Shown here: in pieces, positions 23,494-33,100 of the stretch
Layout of the letters: each line of letters opens with the position of its first letter
Position numbering within the stretch: the stretch's first letter is position 1
Program-made: the position numbers and the translations under genes
Origin: Clostridiales bacterium
Lineage (GTDB): Bacteria; Bacillota; Clostridia; Christensenellales; Aristaeellaceae
DNA: 40,555 nt
Assembly: GCA_004555155.1 (NCBI GenBank)
Contig: SFJH01000031.1
Span: 1-40,555 of the forward strand
Reading direction: 5' to 3'
The notes under the pieces: model-generated
Databases searched by the model: none
The model's input: only the letters and a program-made list of their open reading frames with translations
What the model was told of the DNA's origin: nothing

Positions 23494-23528
23494 AAATACT
23501 GCGGGCCCCGCCCGCCGGGAGGTATACG

Positions 23529-24827
23529 ATGGTAAATGATGTGATTCGCAACAGAATTCAGGCGCTGAAGGACGTGATGAAGGACGATCCCCAGGTCTGG
23601 AAGGTCTTCGAGAAGTGCTTCATGAACACCCTGGAGACCACCGTGCAGGCCGCCGAGGGCGACACGTTCGTGATCACCGGCGACATCCACGCCATGTGGC
23701 TGCGCGATTCCACCGCTCAGGTGCTGCACTACCTGCGCTTCGCCGACGATGAGGAGGTCGCAAAACTGATCGAGGGGCTGATCGCCCGTCAGGCCAGGAA
23801 CGTGCTGCTGGATCCCTACGCCAACGCCTACAACCGCGAACCCTCGGACTACAAGCCCTACAACGACCGTCCCCGCGCCTCCGACTGGGTCTGGGAGCGC
23901 AAGTATGAGATCGATTCCCTCTGCCATCCCGTGCTGCTGGCCTGGCGCTTCTACGAGAAGACCGGCCGCACCGGCTTCATGACCGAGATGTTCGCCGAAA
24001 TGCTGCGCACCATCGTGGATGTGTTCCGCACCGAGCAGGATCACGATCAGAGCCCCTATCGCTTTGAGCGCGACAACTGCCCGCCCAGCGACACCCTCCC
24101 CAACGAGGGCAAGGGCGCGCCCGTCGCCCGCACCGGCATGACCTGGAGCGGCTTCCGCCCCAGCGACGACGCCTGTATGTACGGCTATCTTGTCCCGGCG
24201 AACCTGTTCGCCATGCAGGAGCTGCGCCACATCGCAAAATTTGCCGAGCTCCTCAACGACGCCGATCTGAAGGCTGAGGCGCTCTCTCTGGCCGACGAGA
24301 TCGAGCTGGGCGTGAAGGATTGCGCCCGCGTGCAGCACCCGCAGTTCGGCGAGATCTACGCCTACGAGACCGACGGCATGGGCCATTACAATCTGATGGA
24401 CGACGCCAACGTGCCCAGTCTGCTGGCGCTGCCCTATCTGGGCATCTGCGACAAAAACGACCCGCTGTATCTGCGCACCCGCGCCTTTGTGCTGAGCGAC
24501 GGCAATCCCTACTTCTACGCCGGCGCGCAGGCGAAGGGCGTGGGCAGTCCCCACACTCCGGCGGGCTACGTCTGGCCCATCGGACTGTGCGTGCAGGGCA
24601 TGACCACCGACGACGTGGATGAGCAGGCCGTTCTGGTGGACGCGCTGATGCACACCCACGCCGGCTGCGAGTGCATGCACGAGAGCTTCGATCCCGACGC
24701 TCCCGAGCGCTTCACCCGCGAGTGGTTCGCCTGGGCCAACTCCATGTTCGGCGAGCTGATCTACCGCCTCTACGAGGCCGGCACGCTGTCCGACGTACTG
24801 GCGCGCGCCCGGGCGCTGAGAGCCTGA
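23529..24827 (+). CDS. GH125 exo-alpha-1,6-mannosidase
   Basis: The 432-residue protein belongs to glycoside hydrolase family 125, inverting exo-alpha-1,6-mannosidases that trim N-glycan or yeast mannan. The family blocks are ITGDIHAMWLRDSTAQV (residues 49-65), GMTWSGFRPSDDACMYG (about 203-219, with the likely acid Asp), YNLMDDANVPSLLALPYLG and the late GCECMHESFDPD with a candidate base Glu. There is no signal peptide, so it acts in the cytosol on imported oligosaccharides. GGGAGG lies before the ATG. No sugar transporter or other glycosidase is adjacent; it follows greA and is ended by a good terminator. Confidence 0.95.
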   Translation: MVNDVIRNRIQALKDVMKDDPQVWKVFEKCFMNTLETTVQAAEGDTFVITGDIHAMWLRDSTAQVLHYLRFADDEEVAKLIEGLIARQARNVLLDPYANAYNREPSDYKPYNDRPRASDWVWERKYEIDSLCHPVLLAWRFYEKTGRTGFMTEMFAEMLRTIVDVFRTEQDHDQSPYRFERDNCPPSDTLPNEGKGAPVARTGMTWSGFRPSDDACMYGYLVPANLFAMQELRHIAKFAELLNDADLKAEALSLADEIELGVKDCARVQHPQFGEIYAYETDGMGHYNLMDDANVPSLLALPYLGICDKNDPLYLRTRAFVLSDGNPYFYAGAQAKGVGSPHTPAGYVWPIGLCVQGMTTDDVDEQAVLVDALMHTHAGCECMHESFDPDAPERFTREWFAWANSMFGELIYRLYEAGTLSDVLARARALRA

Positions 24828-24843
24828 TTTCCGCGGCTTTTTC

Positions 24844-24874
24844 GCGGGCGAATCCGTTTTTGGGATTCGCCCGC
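24844..24874 (+). terminator. Terminator after the GH125 gene
   Basis: A perfect 12-bp stem (24844-24855 with 24863-24874) around GTTTTTG is followed by a short T-rich tail. Confidence 0.85.
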
Positions 24875-24905
24875 TTCATTTGTTGCGGAGCGTGTCAAGA
24901 AAAAA

Positions 24906-24949
24906 TAAACATATGTTCGATAGAAAATCCCGGGCGACTATGCTATAAT
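24906..24949 (+). promoter_or_regulatory. LexA-type SOS box and promoter of recA
   Basis: TAAACATATGTTCG at 24906-24919 differs by little from the Bacillus-type LexA box CGAAC-N4-GTTCG; one half is perfect. TAGAAA at 24921-24926 and TATAAT at 24944-24949 (17-base spacer) lie directly after it, so bound LexA would block the promoter. Confidence 0.75.
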
Positions 24950-24986
24950 AATCCCATCAACACAAACATAACGGAGGTCGACACCC

Positions 24987-26132
24987 ATGGCAGAGAAAAA
25001 GGCTGACAAGAAGCCGGTCGCGGCGCAGAAGTTTGGCGACGACCGCAAGCGCGCGCTGGAAGTGGCGCTGGGCAAGATTGAAAAGGACTTCGGCAAGGGC
25101 TCGGTGATGCGTCTGGGCGACGCGGCGAACCATCTGCAGGTCGAGGTCATCCCCACCGGCTGTCTGCACCTGGACTTCGCGCTGGGCGTGGGCGGACTGC
25201 CCAAGGGGCGCATCGTGGAGATCTACGGTCCCGAGTCCTCCGGTAAGACCACCTTCGCGCTGCACTGCATCGCCGAGGCGCAGAAGATGGGCGGCACGGC
25301 GGCGTTCATCGACGCGGAGCACGCGCTGGATCCCATCTATGCCCAGAAGCTGGGCGTGGACATCAACGAGCTGTACGTCTCGCAGCCGGACAACGGCGAG
25401 CAGGCGCTGGACATCTGTGAAGCGCTGGTGCGCTCGGGCGCGATCGACATCGTGGTCATCGACTCGGTGGCGGCGCTGGTGCCCAAGGCCGAGATCGAGG
25501 GCGACATGGGCGACAGCCATGTGGGACTGCAGGCGCGTCTGATGTCCCAGGCGCTGCGCAAGCTGGCCGGCGTGATTTCCAAGACGAACGCCATCGCGAT
25601 CTTCATCAACCAGCTGCGCGAGAAGGTGGGCGTGGTGTACGGCAACCCCGAGACCACCACCGGCGGCAAGGCGCTGAAGTTCTACGCCTCCGTGCGCCTG
25701 GACATCCGCAAGGGCGAGCCCATCAAGAACGGTACCGAGGTCATCGGCAACCGCACCAAGATCAAGATCGTGAAGAACAAGGTCGCGCCGCCCTTCCGCA
25801 CCTGCACCGTGGACATGCTCTACGGCGAGGGCATCTCCCGCGAGGGCGAGCTGCTGGATCTGGCGGTCGAGCACGATTTCATCAAGAAGGCGGGCGCGTT
25901 CTACTCCTACGAGGGCGAGCGCATCGGTCAGGGACGCGACAATGCCCGCAAGTACCTCAAGGAGCACCCCGAGATGTTCGACGAGATCGAGAAGAAGCTC
26001 CGCGGCGAGTTCATGGCCAATCCCAACGAGATCCCCATGGACTCCACCCCCGACGACGTCGACGATCCCGACGAGCTCGACGACGCCCTCGACTCCGACT
26101 CCCTCGACTCCGACGACGAATTCGAACTCTAG
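24987..26132 (+). CDS. recA: Recombinase A
   Basis: RecA forms filaments on single-stranded DNA for strand exchange and triggers LexA self-cleavage in the SOS response. The 381-residue protein has Walker A GPESSGKTT at 81-89, the FIDAEHALDP block, Walker B IDIVVIDSVAAL, the loop L1 region EIEGDMGDSHVGLQARLMSQ and FINQLREKVGVVYGNPETTT in L2. The C-terminus is unusually acidic, a run of Asp, Glu and Ser (SDSLDSDDEFEL), which fits the regulatory tail known in RecA. An SOS box overlaps its promoter and GGAGG precedes the ATG. No recX follows; instead a repeat array begins. Confidence 0.98.
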   Translation: MAEKKADKKPVAAQKFGDDRKRALEVALGKIEKDFGKGSVMRLGDAANHLQVEVIPTGCLHLDFALGVGGLPKGRIVEIYGPESSGKTTFALHCIAEAQKMGGTAAFIDAEHALDPIYAQKLGVDINELYVSQPDNGEQALDICEALVRSGAIDIVVIDSVAALVPKAEIEGDMGDSHVGLQARLMSQALRKLAGVISKTNAIAIFINQLREKVGVVYGNPETTTGGKALKFYASVRLDIRKGEPIKNGTEVIGNRTKIKIVKNKVAPPFRTCTVDMLYGEGISREGELLDLAVEHDFIKKAGAFYSYEGERIGQGRDNARKYLKEHPEMFDEIEKKLRGEFMANPNEIPMDSTPDDVDDPDELDDALDSDSLDSDDEFEL

Positions 26133-26173
26133 TGCAAACTGAGTTTGCATGCGCTTGCTGCCGCGTAAATCCC

Positions 26174-26821
26174 CCGACCCTGCGCGGCTGTGGTAGCCGC
26201 TTGGGTCGGCGTAGGCGAGCGACATATCTTTGTTCCCATCATACCGCATTTCAAGGGGCATAAATCCGACCCCTTGAAATGCTGCGCTCTGCCCGGGTTC
26301 GGGTCGGCAGGGCCGACGGCCACTTGCTGCCGCGTCGGGAGGCCCGACGGCCACTTGCTGCCGCGCTTGGTCACCCGACCCTGCGCGGCTGTGGTAGCCG
26401 CTTGGGTCGGCGTAGGCGGGCGACATACCCTTGTTCCCATCCTACCGCATTTCAAGGGGCATAAATCCGACCCCTTGAAATGCTACGCCCTACCCGGGTT
26501 CGGGTCGCGTCGGCAGGGCCGACAGCCGCTTGCTGCCGCGCTTGGTCACCCGACTTTTCGTCGCCATGGTGGCGACTCAAGTCGGCGTGGGCGGGCGACA
26601 TACCTTTGTTCCCATCTTTCCGCATTTCAAGGGGCATAAATCCGACCCCTTGAAATGCTACGCCCTGCCCGAGTCGGCTGGGCCGACAGCCGCTTGCTGA
26701 CGCGCTTGGTCACCCGACTTTTCGTCGCCATGGTGGCGACTCAAGTCGGCGTGGGCGGGCGACATACCTTTGTTCCCATCCTACCGCATTTCAAGGGGCA
26801 TAAATCCGACCCCTTGAAATG
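26174..26821. repeat. Four-copy array of a 108-nt two-hairpin element
   Basis: Units lie at 26174-26281, 26375-26482, 26550-26657 and 26714-26821, each exactly 108 nt. A unit is a 36-nt compound hairpin, a conserved 37-nt spacer with TTGTTCCCATC, and a 35-nt hairpin with arms CATTTCAAGGGG and CCCCTTGAAATG around an 11-base loop. Units are joined by variable linkers of 93, 67 and 56 bases. In units 1-2 the first hairpin has stems CCGACCC/GGGTCGG and GCGGCT/AGCCGC; in units 3-4 they are CCGACTT/AAGTCGG and GTCGCC/GGCGAC, with a shared TGGT in the loop. Pairing is thus kept while sequence changes. No coding sequence is supported in 26133-26919. Confidence 0.9.
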
Positions 26822-26919
26822 CTATGCTCTGCCCGGGTACGGCGGGGCCATGGTTTCGCCCTTGTCCGCAGGTCGGGCTGGGGCGTTTCTGTTATCGACG
26901 CTTGGAAAGGAGTTATTCC

Positions 26920-27543
26920 ATGTCGGATGCGGTGAAACGCGATTCTGCGGGGATTCTGTCGGCGCGGGACGGTTATGTGCTGCGGCTCGCGCGGGCGGAG
27001 GACGCGGAGGCGTACTGGCGCAACTTCGACCCTCTGGATCCCGACGTGGCGCGGCTGACGGGCTGCAAGCCCGTGTTCAGCCGGGACGAAGTGGTGGGAT
27101 TCTTCATGGATTGTCTGGAGGACGACAGCCGTCGCGATTTCCTGATCCTTGCGCCGGACGGCAGCGTCGTGGGCGAGAGCGTGATCAACGAGATCGATCC
27201 CGGGCTGCGCTGCGCCAACTACCGCGTGGCGCTCTTTCGGCCGGAGGTGCGCGGTCGGGGACTGGGGCTGTGGGCGGTCTGCGCGGTGCGGGACTACGCC
27301 TTTTCCGTGCTGAAACTGCACCGGCTGTCGCTGGATGTATTTTCGGTGAATCCCCGCGCCGAGCGCGTCTATCGGGCGGCCGGGTTCCGGCGCGAGGGCG
27401 TGCTGCGCGACGCGGTGCGCATCGACGGAAGCTATGCCGACGACGTCCTGATGTCCATTCTGGAAGACGAGTGGCGGAGAATCCGCAGCGCCGCGCCTGA
27501 GCTTTCCCTGAATCGCGGCGCAGACCGCACGGAGGATATATGA
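26920..27543 (+). CDS. GNAT-family N-acetyltransferase (RimJ/RimL type)
   Basis: The 207-residue protein has the GNAT fold with the acetyl-CoA pyrophosphate loop RPEVRGRGLGLWAVCA and the RimL-type pattern LKLHRLSLDVFSVNPRAERVYRAAGF followed by EGVLRDAVRIDGSYADDVLMS. Such enzymes acetylate protein N-termini, amino acids or antibiotics; the substrate cannot be told here. The ATG at 26920 has GAAAGGAG upstream, and the frame open before it is repeat-derived. The stop overlaps the rmuC start as ATGA, so the two are co-translated. Confidence 0.9.
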   Translation: MSDAVKRDSAGILSARDGYVLRLARAEDAEAYWRNFDPLDPDVARLTGCKPVFSRDEVVGFFMDCLEDDSRRDFLILAPDGSVVGESVINEIDPGLRCANYRVALFRPEVRGRGLGLWAVCAVRDYAFSVLKLHRLSLDVFSVNPRAERVYRAAGFRREGVLRDAVRIDGSYADDVLMSILEDEWRRIRSAAPELSLNRGADRTEDI

Positions 27544-28649
27544 ACGAAACCATTCTGACGATTGTTCTGGCGGCGCTGGGGCTGCTGCTGATTGTGCTGA
27601 TCTGGCGGACGGCGGTCGCTCAGCGGGAGCAGCGCCGCGCGCTGGGCCGCATGCGCCAGAACGCGGAGCAGCAGGCGCGATCCATCGAGCTGCTGACCCG
27701 GGCGCTGGAGAGCGCGTCCGGGCAGATGGGCGAGCTTTCCCAGCGGCAGGATCGGCTGCGGGACGCCATGGACGCCCGGTTCGGCGCGCTGCAGCAGTCC
27801 AACGAGCGCCAGCTGAACCAGATGCGCGAGACGGTGTCCGACAAGCTGGACGGCCGTCTGGGCGCGGTAAACCGCCAGCTGGCGGACGTGCACCGGGGAC
27901 TGGGCCAGATGCAGGAGCTGGCGGGCGAGTTTGCCGATCTGCGCAAAGTGCTGGGCGGCGTGAAGACCCGGGGCATATGGGGCGAGATGCAGCTCAAGGC
28001 GCTGCTGGAGCAGATGCTCGCGCCGGGGCAGTACGTCGAAAACGCGGCGATTCCCGAGGGCTCGCAGACGCGGGTGGAATTCGCGGTGCTGCTGCCCGCT
28101 TCGGACGGCACGGCGCTGCTGCCCATCGATTCCAAGTTTCCGCAGGAGGACTTCCTGCGGCTGATGGACGCGGTGGAGTCCGGGGATCCGGCGCAGGCGG
28201 AGCTGTGCGGCGTGCGACTGGAGCGCGCGCTGGCTGAGCAGGCGAAGCTGATTTCCGAGAAGTACATCCGGCCGCCGCAGACGGCGGAATTCGCGGTGAT
28301 GTTTCTGCCGGTGGAGAGCCTGTACGCCGAGGCCGTGCGCCGCGACGGGCTGTGCGAGCGGCTGCAGAACCGCTATCGCGTGCTGGTGGCGGGCCCGAAC
28401 ACGCTGGCCGCGCTGCTGACCAGTCTGCGCATGGGTTTCCGCACGGTGACGCTGCAGCGGCGCAGCGGCGAGGTGCTGAAGCTGCTGGGCGAGATCCGCA
28501 CGGAGTTCGCCCGCTACGACGAGGCTTCCGCCGCCGTCCGCCGCCGTCTGGAGCAGACCGCCGAGGCTTTGGACGCGCTGGATCAGCGCGCAAAGCGGCT
28601 GTCCCGGAAGCTTCGGGAGATCTCCGGGGAGGATGGGGAATCCCCATGA
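27540..28649 (+). CDS. rmuC: DNA recombination protein RmuC
   Basis: RmuC is a membrane-anchored protein with a PD-(D/E)XK-like nuclease-type core that limits inversions and recombination at short inverted repeats. The 369-residue protein has an N-terminal transmembrane helix (about 5-22), a long coiled coil (25-130), and the conserved RmuC core: VLGGVKTRGIWGEMQLKALL, LPIDSKFPQEDF, YIRPPQTAEFAVMFLPVESLY and LVAGPNTLAALLTSLRMGF. GGAGG precedes the ATG and the start overlaps the acetyltransferase stop. Its presence beside a genome region rich in inverted repeats is noteworthy, though no direct link is shown. Confidence 0.95.
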   Translation: MNETILTIVLAALGLLLIVLIWRTAVAQREQRRALGRMRQNAEQQARSIELLTRALESASGQMGELSQRQDRLRDAMDARFGALQQSNERQLNQMRETVSDKLDGRLGAVNRQLADVHRGLGQMQELAGEFADLRKVLGGVKTRGIWGEMQLKALLEQMLAPGQYVENAAIPEGSQTRVEFAVLLPASDGTALLPIDSKFPQEDFLRLMDAVESGDPAQAELCGVRLERALAEQAKLISEKYIRPPQTAEFAVMFLPVESLYAEAVRRDGLCERLQNRYRVLVAGPNTLAALLTSLRMGFRTVTLQRRSGEVLKLLGEIRTEFARYDEASAAVRRRLEQTAEALDALDQRAKRLSRKLREISGEDGESP

Positions 28650-28691
28650 GCCGTTTGTCTGACGTCGGAAATGTGAAAGGATGAACGCTGC

Positions 28692-29099
28692 ATGACGGTT
28701 GTTCGGTTTTATCCGCTGGATCATCCCTGCGATCTGAAGTTCGCCGTCATCGCGGCGAGGGCGGGGGACGGCTGGGTGTGGTGCCGCCATCGCGACCGGG
28801 AGACCTGGGAGTTCTCCGGCGGACATCGGGAGCCAGGCGAGTCCATCCGCGACGCGGCGGCGCGGGAGCTGCGCGAGGAGACCGGCGCGGCGGACTTCGA
28901 CCTGGAGCCGGTGTGCGTCTACTCGGCGGATTCGGGCGCAGGGGAGACCTTCGGGATGCTGTTCCGCGCGGAGGTTCGCGCCTTTGGGGCGCTGGAATAT
29001 GAGATCGGGGAGATTCGCTGCTCTCCCGTTCCGCCGGGCGCGTGGACGTATCCCGGGATCCAGCCCGCGCTGCTGGAAAGGCTCGGCGCGGACGCATGA
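28692..29099 (+). CDS. Nudix hydrolase
   Basis: A 135-residue Nudix protein, which hydrolyses a nucleoside diphosphate linked to another moiety. The full Nudix box is visible as GGHREPGESIRDAAAR then ELREETGA (about residues 43-66), with the REXXEE Glu residues that bind the metal. The ATG at 28692 is 11 bases from AAAGG. It follows rmuC by 42 bases and probably ends the operon. The protein is close to the short MutT-like group, so clean-up of damaged nucleotides is possible but not proven. Confidence 0.92.
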   Translation: MTVVRFYPLDHPCDLKFAVIAARAGDGWVWCRHRDRETWEFSGGHREPGESIRDAAARELREETGAADFDLEPVCVYSADSGAGETFGMLFRAEVRAFGALEYEIGEIRCSPVPPGAWTYPGIQPALLERLGADA

Positions 29100-30066
29100 G
29101 CGCCCATCCCGCATGAAAAATGGAGCGTCTCGCGAACCATGATCCCCGGGCGAAGGATGCGCACAAAGCCAGCTTCTCTGTCGCCGTACATGTCTGCAGG
29201 CAAATCCTTCCCGTTAAGGTTTCTCCGCCGGTTGCTGAGGCTCGTTCGCGGAGATGCTTCCCCCGATTCGATCCGGCGGAAGCAGTCCCGAAGAACGTCT
29301 GCTGCGCACGCGTCATCTTCGTCTATGGAGCAGCATCATCCCTTCGTTTTCCATCGCCCTTTGCAGCGGGTTTTCCCATCTGCTTTTTCTCTCGACAGAA
29401 AGAGTCCGCCCTTTTCTGAGCGCACTCTTTTTTTGTTTCTCTTCCCGACACGGCGGCATTCTCTTCATGACATTGCGAATGTGCGGGCAAAGCCCTGGCA
29501 GAATGTGCTCGGAATATGCCTGGAAATTTCCCAAGCCCCGGTGGACGAAACAAAAGGATGCAGACCGACAGCGGTCTATCATACGGCGGAGCGTCATCCA
29601 AATCATCCATCTTTTTCGTCAATTCAGCCTCTCTTTCATCGCCCATGCTGTCCCGCGAAACAGACGGTCGGAAGATCATGTTCCTCCGGCCGGGTTCTCC
29701 GGGACGAAAAGGCCCGATGTTCCATATCGCGCTTGCGGCAGAAAAGCGAATCCATTCTTCCCGTTTCTCCTCCACATCCTCATCCGTTTGGGAAAATACG
29801 GGTCACGGATGGAAGCCGCTGCGCATGGATGCAATTTTCCGCAGCCCATTCCTGCACATTCCCTTCAGGAGGGCGGATCTGCGCGGCCGGGCCCCGCTTC
29901 AGCCCTTTCCGACCGGCGTCATCCAGCAGTTCCGGAACGGGCTGTGCCGGTTCGCTTTCCCATATGGGTCGGATTGACCCTATGCGAAAACGACAGGCCG
30001 CTCTGCAGGGACTTCCCGGGGCGCGAAGGCGCGTCTCAGGGGCGCGTTCACAGGCTCTTTGGACGC
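29100..30066. other. Gene-poor kilobase
   Basis: No frame on either strand has a recognisable domain together with a credible ribosome site and the coding bias of the neighbours. The longest open stretches, such as minus 29323-29775, look like chance frames or a decayed gene. No promoter, structured RNA or transposase remnant was recognised. Confidence 0.5.
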
Positions 30067-30097
30067 AAAAAGATGGCGCCACCGAAGTGGCGCCATC
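30067..30097 (-). terminator. Terminator of the CxxC-protein gene
   Basis: On the minus strand an 11-bp perfect stem (GATGGCGCCAC with GTGGCGCCATC) closed by a stable TTCG tetraloop is followed by five T. It lies 27 bases after the stop codon. Confidence 0.9.
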
Positions 30098-30123
30098 GAA
30101 CGCTTCAGCGTTCAGTTCCTGTT

Positions 30124-33100
30124 TCAGTTCGCCAGAGCCGCGAAGTACCAGCTGCCGTCCTCGCAGCGGAACGTGTAGCGCTCCACGCGATAGGCGTTCT
30201 TCTCGCGGAGCTTCAGCTCGATCACGATCTCCGTCTGATCGGCCACCGTACCGTCCACCTCCACCTGCAGCACCGGATAGACGGTCTGGACAGTGGCGTC
30301 GAACTCGGCGCGCTCCTCCTCGGTCATGGCCTCCAGGCGGGCGGCAATCCCGTCGAGCAGCGCCTGGGCCTCGTCGCTGAGCTTGATCTCCAGCTCCTCG
30401 TTGGCGATGTTGACCTCGTTGACATAGCCGAGGACGTTCAGGAACACCAGAATCCGCTCCTCGGGGATCAGCGCGTTCAGCGCCTCGATCTCCGCATCGG
30501 TGAGGATCAGCTCGATGTCGATGATTCTGATCTGCACATCCTCGCCGTATTCCTCCGTGATGCCGCGCAGCGCGCGCACCAGGGCGACGGCCATGCGCAG
30601 ATGCTCGGAAACCGCTACGCCGTGCACCTTCTCGTCGGCGGACACTTCGTTGAAGATCTGCTCATCCACAACCGAGGGCGTCTCGTTCGCCTCCACGGGC
30701 TTGGTATAGCCGCACAGCGTGCACTTCCGGCCGCTGAACACGTGCTTTCCATTGACGACGGCGTTCTCCTCAACGACCGCTTCGGACACCTTCTCGCCGC
30801 ACAGGTCGCAGCCGGTCACACGGTACACATCGCCGGTGACGGCGTGCTCGGTCGCGCTGATGGACGCGCAGCTCCTGGCCACGAACACATCCTCGCTGAC
30901 CTCATGGCCCACATGGCTGCACGAATGGCCGCACTCATAGCAGACGCCGTCGGCATAGTGATGCTCCATGGGCTCGGACTTCCATTCCACAGGATCGGTC
31001 TTATTGGTCACGACGCCGCATACAATGCAGCTCGTCTCAAAAAACTCGTTGCCGACCTCACGGTGGGATTCGTCGTCGATCGCCTCACAGCCCAGAACCT
31101 CATGGACGAGTTTTTTGTCATTGGGTAAACTATGGGGGCAGACGAAGCTGCAGACGGTGCAGACGCTTTCGTCCCATTCATGCTCCCCGCTTGCTCCTGC
31201 TTCAGTGCCATTATAGGTCTCATACAGGGAACAGTCGGGGCAGGCAGTGATCTCTGTCCAGGTGTAGTACGCGATATGCCCGAACAGGTCACAGTTATAG
31301 TGGTCAAGTGTCTTTTCGCTCACTTCGCGCTCAGCGTTGCTGTGGCTGCACACGTGGCCGCACGCCCTGCAGACATACTCCATAGTGGCCAGATGGCAGA
31401 TGTAGTCATGGGCTCCGGAGTCGCCGGTCACGGTATCGCTCGTCCAGTCTTCCGCGCCGCAAATGCAGGTGTATTTCGTCCTGGTGACGGTTTCGGTATG
31501 GTGCGTGCTGTCATTGTCGGCGACGAACGAGGTCTGCACGTCGGTTTCGCCGCTGGTGCGCAGCTCCTCGGGATGCTGGCATTCATACCTGCAGATCACG
31601 CAGACGCCAGCCTCAAAGGCATGGGCTTCAGGGTTGCCGTTGGAATAGGTGGTTTCGGAACCTCTGTAGCCGCAGTCGGGGCAGCTGATGGTCTTGACGA
31701 TCGCGTAGACCGCCGTATGCTCGGTCGCGGTCGCTTCATAGTGATCGAGCTCGGGTGTGCTGACCTCGACGGACGCGTTCTGATGGTCGCAGGGCTGCCC
31801 AAATCCGCAGAACCTGCAGACGCCGTTTTCAAAGGTATGGGCAACCGTGCGGGGCATCAGCGTGCGCACCGGTTCGGGGGCGGAGGGCTCGCCGATGCTG
31901 GCGCCGCATTTGCTGCAATGCTTCTGATACTGGGCGTAGACCGTCGCGACGTGAACGCTGTCGTCGCCCTCCACGGGGATATAGCGCGTCTCGCGGGCGC
32001 CGGACACCTCGGCCTCGACGACGTCCTCGTCGGGATGCGCGCAGCTGCCGGGATTGACCGCGCCGCAGGCGCATTTGCCATCCGCTGCGTAGTCGTGGGC
32101 CTTCGCGCCCGACAGACTGGTGGTCCGCTCAAGGACGACAACCGCCTCGCAGTCCGGGCAGACGCCGCTCTTCCGGGAGATCAGAATCTCGTTGTGGTAC
32201 TCCTGGTCGATGATTTCGTACTCGATTTCCTCGCTCGAGTAGGCCGGATCCGCCGCGGCATTGGGATGCGTGCAGGGGGTCACATAGGAGCATTCCGTGC
32301 AGATGCCATTCAGGATACAATGGGGCTGGTCCTCGACCCACTTGAAGCCGATGGTTTCGGAGCTCTCCCATCCGCAATCCGGGCAGGAGTCGTTCTCGAT
32401 CTGGATATACAGCGTCTTATGCGTCTTCTCGCCCACATAGTTGACCAGATAGGCTTCCTCCGTCTCGCTGCTGACCTTGTTCGCATGCTTGCAGGTCGAC
32501 CTGTAGCCGCAAGCCGTGCAGACGCCATTTTCGTCATAGGTATGGGGAACGCACTCGACATGTTCCGCGCCCGTCTCGGCGCCCAGCATGATGCCGCAGT
32601 AGGTGCAGTACGCGGTCGTAACGTCGGTGCATACGGCATAATGGCCCGACTCGTCCACTTCGCCGGTCAGCATATTCGGGGCGACGCGGGTCGTCTTCCT
32701 CTCAACGACGAAGCCTTCGTGATCACAGGTGTTGCCGCTTGCAGCAAATCTGCCGCACATCGAGCACCAGCCATTGCTGTCCGCCTGATGCGCCTCGGTC
32801 ATCAACACGGGGTCGTCGTACTGTACGCTTTCATACTCTATGTATCCACAGTCGTTGCAGACCTTGAAAGCAGAAACCGACTTTTCCAGCATGTAGCTAT
32901 GGGTGTTCTGATCGACATACTGGATATTGAACCGCCGGAATCCCGTTGTGGTACAATCCTCCATGCTGCTGTGCGGACATTCCGCCGTCGTGGCCAGCGC
33001 TGCGCCACACCGACTGCAGACGCCCTCGCCCCTGTGGCTTTCCACGACCGTTTCACCGGCCTTGTACTCCGAAGACAGCACCGTGCTGCAGTCGGCGCAG

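Noticed and set aside
26129..26455. Minus-strand small proteins with PTPTQAATTAAQGR repeats
   Set aside because: They come from reading the 108-nt array and its linkers; base changes there preserve hairpin pairing rather than codons.
26174..26821. CRISPR array
   Set aside because: Units are 108 nt with conserved rather than unique spacers, and no cas gene is present.
29254..31128. A 624-codon plus-strand open frame spanning the gene-poor region and the CxxC gene
   Set aside because: Most of it is antisense to the CxxC protein, and it has no domain or ribosome site.
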